The notes below the pieces were generated by a model that had not been told where the DNA came from, did no database searches, and worked only from the letters and a program-made list of their open reading frames with translations. This document shows positions 1 to 5,494 of a stretch of 5,494 nt of DNA, piece after piece. This DNA is from Deltaproteobacteria bacterium (GTDB lineage: Bacteria > Desulfobacterota > UBA8473), in assembly GCA_030621455.1 (NCBI GenBank), contig JAUXHQ010000149.1:1-5494 (forward strand), read 5' to 3'. The stretch's first letter is position 1. Every line of letters starts with the position of its first letter. Position numbers and translations under genes: made by a program.

Positions 1-19
1 CGGAAAAGTATTATTTCCG
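1..19 (+). other. small stem-loop in the leader, upstream of the first gene
   Basis: Bases 1-6 (CGGAAA) and 14-19 (TTTCCG) are perfect inverted copies around a 7-base A/T-rich loop. The stem could continue to the left beyond the window. There is no T-tract after it, so it is not a classical intrinsic terminator on this strand. It could be a processing or mRNA-stability hairpin in an upstream intergenic region, or chance. Only the inverted repeat itself is seen; the role is unknown. Confidence 0.3.
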
Positions 20-38
20 GAAGGAAACTAACGAGGTG

Positions 39-45
39 AGGAGGT
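39..45 (+). promoter_or_regulatory. strong Shine-Dalgarno for the first small-subunit gene
   Basis: AGGAGGT lies 7 bases before the ATG at 53. This ideal spacing supports the start at 53 rather than the internal in-frame ATG at 65 (residue 5). Confidence 0.85.
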
Positions 46-52
46 AGATTTT

Positions 53-1192
53 ATGGAAGAGATAATGAAGGGGTTCGTTAAATATACATCAGATCCTTAT
101 AGCGCCATTAAAGAATGGAAAGAGAAGAATCAAAAAAAGGTCATCGGTATATTCCCCATGTGGTTGCCGGAGGAGATAGTGCATGCGGCAGGGATGCTCC
201 CCGTTGTAATGTGGAGGAGCAATGAGGCCATCACGTGGGGATATGCGCATGTGCCCCCTTATAATTGCCCGATGAACAAAAGCGTCGTGGATGACGCTGT
301 CAAAGGGAAGCTGAAGTTCATGGACGGCATGGTCTTCTTAAGGGAATGTCTGCAATCGCAGGAAGTTCCCTTTATCATAGAAAACAATATGCCGCCGGCT
401 TTTGAAGAATATCTTTATATGCCGCCAATATACCATGAAGATAAGGCCTCTAAGGATTTCACCAGCGATGAATTAGGGAGACTAAGGAAGAACCTTGGGG
501 AGTTCGGCGGGGAAGAGATAACGGATGAGAAGTTGAATGAGAGCATTCGTATCTACAACAAAAATCGCTCTTTGCTCAGGAGATTATATGATATAAGGAG
601 AGAAAAACCCGGGATCATGCCGGCAAGGGATGTCCTCAAGGTCGTGTGGTCGAGTATGTTGATGCTGAAAGAGGATCACAATAAACTGCTCGAAGCCCTG
701 ATCTCACGGTTGGAGAATAATGGGTATGAGCCGGTGAAGGGGAAGAAGGTCTTCCTCTCCGGATGCCTCTGCATCCATCCCCAGGTCGAACTCCTCGACA
801 TGATAGAAGACCTTGGGATGATCCCTGTGGACGATGATATCTATGTTGGATACAGATATTTTGCAAATGACGCAGAGATAACGGATGACCCCATAGGGGC
901 GCTGACGGAACGTCACTTCATCAAGACCCCGGTAGACCCTGCAAGGGGAGAGGTTGAGGTGAACTGGGGGAAGGAGCTGGTAGACAAAGTAAAGAGGCTC
1001 AACGCTGACGGCATTGTAACCCTGATGACCAAGTATTGTCCTCCCCACCTTTGCTATTATCCGGATGTCAAAACGGTGTTGGCAGATGCTGGTATTCCCG
1101 AGGTCCTCGTAGAGGTAGAGCATGAGATTATCTCCTATGAGGGAATAAAAACCAGACTGCAATCCTTCAAGGAAATGATAGGAGGTGTATAA
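53..1192 (+). CDS. 2-hydroxyacyl-CoA dehydratase / benzoyl-CoA reductase family protein, small (BcrC/HgdB-like) subunit, copy A
   Basis: This 379-residue protein is a small catalytic subunit of the HGD-D superfamily, a cytoplasmic iron-sulfur enzyme that either reduces aromatic acyl-CoA rings or dehydrates 2-hydroxyacyl-CoA. The N-terminal block (about 31-55: IG-FPMWLPEEIVHAAGMLPV) strongly resembles that of BcrC. Candidate [4Fe-4S] ligands are C72 (PPYNC), C99 (DGMVFLREC) and C329 (TKYCPP), the usual three-cysteine pattern of two in the N-terminal domain and one near the C-terminus. Further cysteines are C238 and C240 (SGCLC) and C334. The length fits BcrC/HgdB-type subunits (roughly 370-390 aa). 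No signal peptide or membrane segment is visible. It is followed after one base by its large-subunit partner, so the two are surely co-translated. By eye it matches the protein at 2550-3692 at about half of its residues. Family assignment is firm; reductase versus dehydratase activity and substrate are not determined. Confidence 0.93.
   Translation: MEEIMKGFVKYTSDPYSAIKEWKEKNQKKVIGIFPMWLPEEIVHAAGMLPVVMWRSNEAITWGYAHVPPYNCPMNKSVVDDAVKGKLKFMDGMVFLRECLQSQEVPFIIENNMPPAFEEYLYMPPIYHEDKASKDFTSDELGRLRKNLGEFGGEEITDEKLNESIRIYNKNRSLLRRLYDIRREKPGIMPARDVLKVVWSSMLMLKEDHNKLLEALISRLENNGYEPVKGKKVFLSGCLCIHPQVELLDMIEDLGMIPVDDDIYVGYRYFANDAEITDDPIGALTERHFIKTPVDPARGEVEVNWGKELVDKVKRLNADGIVTLMTKYCPPHLCYYPDVKTVLADAGIPEVLVEVEHEIISYEGIKTRLQSFKEMIGGV
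1180..1185 (+). promoter_or_regulatory. Shine-Dalgarno deciding the start of the first large-subunit gene
   Basis: AGGAGG lies inside the last codons of the preceding gene and 8 bases before ATG 1194. A longer reading frame exists from GTG 1185, but that codon overlaps this ribosome-binding site and would have none of its own. ATG 1194 also gives an N-terminus (MGTEYKINKL) that matches the paralogue starting at 3692 (MGVEYKVNRL). Confidence 0.88.
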
Positions 1193-1193
1193 G

Positions 1194-2462
1194 ATGGGTA
1201 CGGAGTACAAAATAAATAAGCTTGACACTTCAGGGGTAGGCCCCCTCGTCGACAGACATTGGAATGAACTTCGGGAAGCAAAAGATAAGGGCATGAAGAT
1301 AGCATGGTGCTCGGGCCCCATGTTCATATACCCATATGCCACTCCGAATATAGCGTCACATTTTATGGCAGGATATGCGGCTTACTGTGGCGGAAGAGGT
1401 ATGGGAGATGAGGTTCTGGAAGCTGCTGAGAGATTTGGGGAGATGAGGGATACATGTTCCTATCACCGCCTCCATACGGGGATGGCTGCAATGATAATGA
1501 ACGACTGGCCGGTAAGCAATCCCCAGGTGATCCTCCCCACTCCCGATTTGCTTATCGGTGGTAGGTTCTGCACTGAGATGTCTCATTATATGGAGGCGAT
1601 TCACCGGAGGTTCGGCATGAAAACTGTGACAATCGAGCTACCATCGGCCCGTTCCAGGGACGACCTGCCGAGGTTGGAGAAGTTCGTAACCAACCAGGTC
1701 AAGGAGACCCTTATTCCGGCCATAGAGGAGGTGAGCGGCAGTAAGTTTGATGAGGAAAACATGCGGAATATCTTTAGGTCGTGGAAAGAGGCCTGTATAA
1801 TTCGGAATAAGTGCTGGGAGTTCTTTAAGAGAAAGCCCACCCCATGGACGCTCTGGGATTACGGCGTTAGTATAGCCCCGATATTTTATGCAATGGGTAA
1901 ACCCGAAAGCCTCGAATATTACCAGGACCTCTTGAAGCAACTGGAAGAAAGGGTGGAGAAGAATATCCCCGCGGTCCATCCTGACGGCGAAAAATACCGC
2001 TTGTACTGGGACGGGTGGCTTCCCTGGTCATTCCTGGGAAAGGTTCTTCGCATCATGGTGCCGCACGGGGCTATCCCTATTGCCGGGAGGTATCCATGGG
2101 AGTTCTTCTCTCACCCTGATGATATAGACCCGGAAGCCGATGATATCATCCACGAGTGGATAAGACTGATCTACACAAGCCCAAATACCTTGTCTTATTA
2201 CGATGGGCCATGGGGAGGGCAAGATAAAATCGAGGAGCTCATAGAGACGTATTCTATTGACGGAATGCTCTTCTTCTCGTCGAAGACTTGCAGGATGTGG
2301 AACCTGGGTCAACAGGAGATCATTGACAATATAGAGAAAAAATACGGTATCCCTGGGGTTGTCATCGACGGAGATATGATCGATTCTACCATGTTCGCTG
2401 AAGATCAAATGCGAACGAGGATAGAGGCGCTGCTCGAGACGATCGACGCAAGGAGGAAATAG
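1194..2462 (+). CDS. 2-hydroxyacyl-CoA dehydratase / benzoyl-CoA reductase family protein, large (BcrB/HgdA-like) subunit, copy A
   Basis: With the ATG at 1194 the protein has 422 residues, in the range of BcrB/FldB-type large subunits. Its partner should be the small subunit ending one base upstream. Candidate [4Fe-4S] ligands are C88 in DTCSYHRLH, C126 in GRFCTEMSHY and C366 in SSKTCRMWN. The spacing (38 residues between the first two, the third near the C-terminus) is that of the superfamily. Near the C-terminus a VVIDGDMID motif (about 389-397) matches the family's conserved acidic D-M-x-D strand end. Blocks such as YWDGWLPWSFLGK (271-283) and GRYPWEFF (298-305) are shared with copy B. 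Additional cysteines are C39, C65, C201 and C207. The protein appears cytoplasmic. Catalysis would need an ATP-dependent activator that is not in this window. The family is clear; the substrate is not. Confidence 0.93.
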   Translation: MGTEYKINKLDTSGVGPLVDRHWNELREAKDKGMKIAWCSGPMFIYPYATPNIASHFMAGYAAYCGGRGMGDEVLEAAERFGEMRDTCSYHRLHTGMAAMIMNDWPVSNPQVILPTPDLLIGGRFCTEMSHYMEAIHRRFGMKTVTIELPSARSRDDLPRLEKFVTNQVKETLIPAIEEVSGSKFDEENMRNIFRSWKEACIIRNKCWEFFKRKPTPWTLWDYGVSIAPIFYAMGKPESLEYYQDLLKQLEERVEKNIPAVHPDGEKYRLYWDGWLPWSFLGKVLRIMVPHGAIPIAGRYPWEFFSHPDDIDPEADDIIHEWIRLIYTSPNTLSYYDGPWGGQDKIEELIETYSIDGMLFFSSKTCRMWNLGQQEIIDNIEKKYGIPGVVIDGDMIDSTMFAEDQMRTRIEALLETIDARRK

Positions 2463-2549
2463 TTGGCGACTATGAACTACATATAGGCCTTTGAGAAAAG
2501 GGCGAGACAGAGGTGTTAACTCGAAGAAGGCCAAGGAAAGGGGAGTAAT
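2463..2549 (+). other. 87-base gap between the two subunit pairs, with imperfect inverted repeat
   Basis: GGCCTTTGAG at 2486-2495 can pair imperfectly with CTCGAAGAAGGCC at 2520-2532 (GGCCTT with AAGGCC, GAG with CTC, with bulged bases). There is no T-tract, and no promoter better than a half-matching -10 element. The end of the gap holds an AAGG-rich stretch and GGGGAG at 2540-2545, four bases before ATG 2550, which serves as the ribosome-binding site of the next gene. The two pairs are therefore probably on one transcript, with the hairpin a possible processing or stability element. That role is inference. Confidence 0.4.
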
Positions 2550-3692
2550 ATGGAAAAGGCATTGAGTAAGATAGTAGAGGTCACATCGGACCCCTACGCC
2601 TACGTTGCCGGATTGAAAGACCGAACGCAAAAAAAGATCATAGGGTGCTTCCCCATGTATGTTCCGGAAGAGATCGTCCACGCGGCCGGTTTGATCCCGG
2701 TGGTAATATGGAGGGGCAATGAGTCCGTAACATGGGGGCACGCCCACGTACCGGCTTATGATTGCGGTATTACCAGGAGCTTTGTAGATGATGCGGTAAG
2801 GGGAAAGCTCAGTTTTATGGACGGGATGGTCTTCCATGTAAGGCAATGTCTCCAGGTTGGAGAGTTCCCTCTTATAATGGAGAGAAACGTCAAACCGGCT
2901 TACCAGAAGATCTTGTATCTACCCCCTATCTATAAGGGTGATTCAATTAAATCGTTCCTGCTGGGTGACCTGGAATCCTTCAAGGGATCATTGGAGGACT
3001 TTACCGGCAAGAAGATAAGCGATGACAACCTCAAGGAGAGTATCGAAATATATAATGAAAACCGCAGTCTCCTGGAAAGGGTTTACGAAATACGGAGAGA
3101 AAAACCAGAGATACTGAGGGCAAGAGAGGTCATGCAAATCGTATGGTCGAGCATGTTGATGCCCAAGGAAGACCATAATGAACTGCTGAGAGAGCTCATC
3201 AACGGCATGGAAAAAAAGAGTGTAGAACCCAAAAAAGACAGGATCAAGGTTATCCCGGTTGGCTGTCTATGCCAGACTCTGCAATTCGACATCCTCGACA
3301 TTATAGAAGATCTGGGCATGATCATTCCGGATGACGATCTCTACGTGGGTTCGAGATACTTTGCAAATAAGGTCAAACTTAATGGTGATCCCATTGAGGC
3401 GCTGGCCGATCGTTATCTTGTCAAAACTCCCCTCTGCCCCACCAAGGGAGTATGGGATGTAGACTGGGGGGTCGAGGTCATAAAGCAGATGAAGGAGAAT
3501 GATGCCAAGGGTATCATAAGTATACGAGTGAAGTACTGTCCTCCTCACACATGTTATTATCCCGACTTCAAGAGCAAGATGGTGGAGGAGGGTGTGCCCG
3601 AGGTGATGATAGAGATGGAACATGAGATCATCTCCCTGGAAGGGGTAAAGACGAGGTTGCAGTCATTTGTGGAGACAATAGGGGGTGTATAA
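2550..3692 (+). CDS. 2-hydroxyacyl-CoA dehydratase / benzoyl-CoA reductase family protein, small (BcrC/HgdB-like) subunit, copy B
   Basis: This 380-residue protein is the paralogue of the one at 53-1192, colinear over its whole length and with an almost identical C-terminus (KTRLQSF-x4-IGGV). Candidate cluster ligands are C72 (PAYDC), C100 (DGMVFHVRQC) and C330 (VKYCPP). C239 and C241 (VGCLC) and C335 are also conserved between copies; C33 and C296 are private to this copy. It carries one extra residue just before the second ligand (FHVRQC against FLREC) and a more basic linker around 222-233. Start ATG 2550 follows GGGGAG with a short 4-base spacer. The stop overlaps the next start by one base, which indicates translational coupling with the large subunit. 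An intact ligand set argues for a functional enzyme rather than a decaying duplicate. Its substrate may differ from that of copy A. Confidence 0.93.
   Translation: MEKALSKIVEVTSDPYAYVAGLKDRTQKKIIGCFPMYVPEEIVHAAGLIPVVIWRGNESVTWGHAHVPAYDCGITRSFVDDAVRGKLSFMDGMVFHVRQCLQVGEFPLIMERNVKPAYQKILYLPPIYKGDSIKSFLLGDLESFKGSLEDFTGKKISDDNLKESIEIYNENRSLLERVYEIRREKPEILRAREVMQIVWSSMLMPKEDHNELLRELINGMEKKSVEPKKDRIKVIPVGCLCQTLQFDILDIIEDLGMIIPDDDLYVGSRYFANKVKLNGDPIEALADRYLVKTPLCPTKGVWDVDWGVEVIKQMKENDAKGIISIRVKYCPPHTCYYPDFKSKMVEEGVPEVMIEMEHEIISLEGVKTRLQSFVETIGGV
3681..3686 (+). promoter_or_regulatory. weakened Shine-Dalgarno at the coupled start of the second large-subunit gene
   Basis: The site reads GGGGGT, where the equivalent position in the first pair has GGAGGT, and lies 5 bases before ATG 3692. 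The poorer match is offset by the TAATG stop-start overlap, which should allow the terminating ribosome to re-initiate. Confidence 0.55.
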
Positions 3693-4954
3693 TGGGCGTA
3701 GAATATAAGGTAAATCGGCTTCGAGCAACAGGCAATATCAGGCCGCTGGTTGACAAACACTGGGGCGATCTGAGGGCAGCCAAGGAAAGAGGAGAGAAGG
3801 TTGCGTGGGCGTCTGGCCCCAGTTTCATGTTCCCTTATTCTATGGGCATGAAATGCCATTTTATGGCAGGGTATGCATCGTACGCCGGCGGTATAGGGGC
3901 CGCGGATGAACTTTTGAGGCTGGCGGAGACGACAGGGGATCTTCCTGAGACATGTTCCTATCACCGGCTTCACATGGGGTTGGTGGAGGCTATCAAGAAG
4001 GGGGTGCCCATAAAGGAGCAGGCAATACTCCCCTTGCCGGATCTGCTGATAGCCGGACGCTACTGCACTGAACAGTCTCATTATTCTGAGAGCTTTTACA
4101 GAAGGATGGGACTTCGCATTGCCCCTCTCGAGCTTCCGTTCGTCTTTAATAAGGAAGATCGGCCCAGGATCAGAGAATTCGTTTACAGACAAATTGTGGA
4201 AAACGTCATACCAAACCTTGAAGACGTATGCGAAAAGCCTTTTGATTATGACAGGCTGAGTGAAATCCTGAGTGTGCTTAAAAAGACAGCCACCCTAAGA
4301 AACGAGTGTTGGAAGTTTTTGGCGACAAAACCCGCTACATGGACACTCTGGGACTATGCCGTGAGTATGGCCCCGGTTATCTATATGATGGGAGACCCGG
4401 CAGGCATACCGTTCTACGAAGACCTCTTGAAGGAATTACAGGAAAGGCATGAAAAGGGTATTCCGGCATTGGCCCCGGAGGGGGAAAAGTATCGCATATA
4501 CTGGGATGGATGGATCCCGTGGGCATTCCTGGGAAAGTTTATGCGAAAGTTCACTCCGCATGGGGCTGTTTGCCTCTGCGGGAGGTACCCGTGGGAGATG
4601 TTTCCCCATCCCGAACTTATCGACCCGGAACATCCTCTTGATACTGTTGTGGATTGGGTGTACGGGGAGGAAACGGGCCTGGCATGTCACATGGCCCCAA
4701 AGGGATCTATTGAGCTGATAGGCGAGCTGATCGAGAAATATTCGATCGACGGGCTGGTCATGTTCTCCTCCAAGTCATGCAGGATGTGGAACCAGTCCCA
4801 TCTCGATCAAATAGACTCCCTCGACAAGAAGTACGGCATCCCGGGGGTTGTAATTGAGGCTGATATGATCGATCCCGAAATGGTCCAGGATTCGCAGATA
4901 GACACGAGACTTCAGGCCCTGTTCGAGACTATAGACGGGAGAAGAAGGAGGTAA
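3692..4954 (+). CDS. 2-hydroxyacyl-CoA dehydratase / benzoyl-CoA reductase family protein, large (BcrB/HgdA-like) subunit, copy B
   Basis: This 420-residue protein is the paralogue of the one at 1194-2462 and is expected to pair with the small subunit directly upstream, whose stop codon it overlaps by one base. Candidate [4Fe-4S] ligands are C88 (ETCSYHRLH), C125 (GRYCTEQSHY) and C363 (SSKSCRMWN). The C-terminal acidic motif is VVIEADMID (387-394). It differs from copy A in several local ways: C294 and C296 (AVCLCGRYPW) replace the AIPIAGRYPW of copy A, the copy-A cysteines at 39 and 65 are absent, and the segment about 316-338 is unrelated in sequence and two residues shorter. The protein ends in a basic tail (GRRRR) whose AGA/AGG codons also create a strong Shine-Dalgarno for whatever follows. 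No signal peptide is seen. The family is certain; the substrate is unknown. Confidence 0.93.
   Translation: MGVEYKVNRLRATGNIRPLVDKHWGDLRAAKERGEKVAWASGPSFMFPYSMGMKCHFMAGYASYAGGIGAADELLRLAETTGDLPETCSYHRLHMGLVEAIKKGVPIKEQAILPLPDLLIAGRYCTEQSHYSESFYRRMGLRIAPLELPFVFNKEDRPRIREFVYRQIVENVIPNLEDVCEKPFDYDRLSEILSVLKKTATLRNECWKFLATKPATWTLWDYAVSMAPVIYMMGDPAGIPFYEDLLKELQERHEKGIPALAPEGEKYRIYWDGWIPWAFLGKFMRKFTPHGAVCLCGRYPWEMFPHPELIDPEHPLDTVVDWVYGEETGLACHMAPKGSIELIGELIEKYSIDGLVMFSSKSCRMWNQSHLDQIDSLDKKYGIPGVVIEADMIDPEMVQDSQIDTRLQALFETIDGRRRR
4945..4952 (+). promoter_or_regulatory. perfect Shine-Dalgarno-like sequence at the end of the second large-subunit gene
   Basis: AAGGAGGT overlaps the last arginine codons and stop of the preceding gene. 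It stands 10 bases before ATG 4963, which opens only a 20-codon frame, and is too far from ATG 4998 or TTG 5022 to serve them directly. It may be a by-product of the Arg-Arg codons, or a loading site for a coupled leader ORF. Confidence 0.4.
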
Positions 4955-4962
4955 CTGAGGGA

Positions 4963-5025
4963 ATGGTCATGTTGTCGCCTGTAGGTTCACTGCTTATATG
5001 TCTGAAAGGAAGTCTGGAGAATTGA
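4963..5025 (+). other. possible 20-codon leader ORF ending on the PHP gene start
   Basis: ATG 4963 opens a frame encoding MVMLSPVGSLLICLKGSLEN, ending in TGA at 5023-5025. It lies 10 bases after a perfect AAGGAGGT. Its stop overlaps the TTG at 5022-5024, a candidate start of the downstream PHP gene, in a TTGA arrangement. This is the geometry of translational coupling, but so short a frame can arise by chance and the peptide resembles nothing I recognise. Confidence 0.2.
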
Positions 5026-5494
5026 AGATAAAGATCGATTTACATACCCATTGTCTCGAATCAACCGGGGACTCTATCCCGAAAATAGAAACGGTGAAGA
5101 AGATCGTCGAACGGATAAGAGAGAGAGGACTCGACGGCATCGCTGTCACCGACCATGACAAGAAAGATTATGGGTTCAGGGTCAAAGAGATAGTAGACCT
5201 CCATTTTCCCGGCGAGGCCATTATCATCCCCGGGCAGGAGATCTCTCTTCACAGGCAGCACGTGGTAGAGTTGTTCCTGGATCAAAACGCTGTGTTCAGG
5301 TTTTTGGCCCACCCGTTTTTCGGGAGCAACTTCGACACATTTCTCAAGGAAGAGGGTAACAAGATCCATGGCGTTGAAATAAAGAACGGAGCGTGGCAAC
5401 TGCAAGAGGCCAGGATAGAAGAGTTGGCAGAGGAGTATAATCTAATCATACTTGAGAATAGCGACGCACATTCAATTCGAGAGATAGGGTGTCA
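4998..5494 (+). CDS. PHP-domain metal-dependent hydrolase, N-terminal part (cut by the window end)
   Basis: The open frame runs off the window after 165 codons plus two bases. It carries the metal-binding motifs of PHP (polymerase and histidinol phosphatase) domains in order: DLHTH (H16, H18), TDHD (H53), a glutamate in PGQEIS (E81), H88 in the following strand, AHP (H105) and NSDAH (D156, H158), counted from ATG 4998. The site therefore appears complete and a phosphoesterase or related hydrolase activity is likely, with unknown substrate. The start is uncertain. ATG 4998 has a poor ribosome-binding site. TTG 5022, preceded by AGGA and GGAG sequences, would begin MKIKIDLHTH, the usual position of this motif at the very N-terminus. 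The gene lies 43 bases after the dehydratase/reductase cluster on the same strand, so co-transcription is plausible, but no functional link is shown. Confidence 0.82.
   Translation, partial: MSERKSGELKIKIDLHTHCLESTGDSIPKIETVKKIVERIRERGLDGIAVTDHDKKDYGFRVKEIVDLHFPGEAIIIPGQEISLHRQHVVELFLDQNAVFRFLAHPFFGSNFDTFLKEEGNKIHGVEIKNGAWQLQEARIEELAEEYNLIILENSDAHSIREIGC

Noticed and set aside
704..1342. 212-codon open frame on the minus strand
   Set aside because: Antisense to the first small/large junction, whose plus-strand products carry clear family motifs. The antisense translation shows none.
2463..2486. Tiny frame from TTG 2463 after AGGAGG at the end of the first large-subunit gene
   Set aside because: It encodes only seven residues before TAG. 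The purine-rich site comes from the Arg-Arg codons, and nothing downstream uses it.
2491..2519. Possible promoter TTGAGA, 17 bases, TGTTAA
   Set aside because: The -35 part is fair, but the -10 part matches the consensus at only three of six positions. The genes otherwise look like one operon, so it is not listed as a promoter.
2028..2846. 272-codon open frame on the minus strand
   Set aside because: It lies opposite the end of one conserved enzyme gene and the start of the next. Its translation has no recognisable motif, and it is explained as a shadow of the plus-strand genes.
3557..4192. 211-codon open frame on the minus strand
   Set aside because: Antisense to the second pair at the equivalent junction. 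It reflects the same codon pattern as the other shadow frames and no domain is visible.
5061..5405. 114-codon open frame on the minus strand
   Set aside because: It is antisense to the PHP gene, whose plus-strand frame has the full ordered set of metal-binding motifs.
1..5494. Search for CRISPR arrays, tRNA or rRNA genes, insertion-sequence ends
   Set aside because: No regularly spaced repeats, no cloverleaf-like sequence and no transposase or terminal inverted repeats were seen. The only large-scale repetition is the diverged duplication of the subunit pair.

Overview
The window is a compact, single-strand (+) gene cluster of about 50% GC by eye. It reads as accessory anaerobic metabolism. 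Four genes form two tandem small/large pairs of the 2-hydroxyacyl-CoA dehydratase / class I benzoyl-CoA reductase superfamily (HGD-D fold, relatives of BcrC/BcrB, HgdB/HgdA, FldC/FldB). These are oxygen-sensitive [4Fe-4S] enzymes, so the host is very probably a strict anaerobe. Frequent AGG, AGA and ATA codons at moderate GC would fit a syntrophic or sulfate-reducing deltaproteobacterial lineage or a related anaerobe, but taxonomy cannot be fixed from this sequence.

Layout. Positions 1-52 are leader sequence with a 6-bp stem-loop and a very strong Shine-Dalgarno. 53-1192 is small subunit A (379 aa) and 1194-2462 is large subunit A (422 aa), 1 nt apart. 2463-2549 is a short gap with an imperfect inverted repeat and no convincing promoter or terminator. 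2550-3692 is small subunit B (380 aa) and 3692-4954 is large subunit B (420 aa), overlapping by one base (TAATG). 4955-4997 is a short gap that also holds the start of a possible 20-codon leader ORF. From 4998 (or TTG 5022) to the window edge runs the N-terminal part of a PHP-domain metallohydrolase, truncated by the window.

How they work together. In this superfamily a small and a large subunit each bind one [4Fe-4S] cluster through three cysteines and form the catalytic heterodimer. Electrons arrive from a separate ATP-hydrolysing activator/reductase (BcrA/BcrD, HgdC or FldI type). All four proteins keep a three-cysteine set in the expected places, so both pairs look catalytically competent. 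The order small-large matches bcrC-bcrB, but where bcrA-bcrD ATPase genes would be expected there is instead a second, diverged small-large pair. Within each subunit class the two copies match at roughly half of their residues by eye, so this is an old duplication whose copies have diverged. They may have different substrates or form a mixed complex. The substrate (aromatic acyl-CoA reduction versus 2-hydroxyacyl-CoA dehydration) cannot be assigned from sequence alone.
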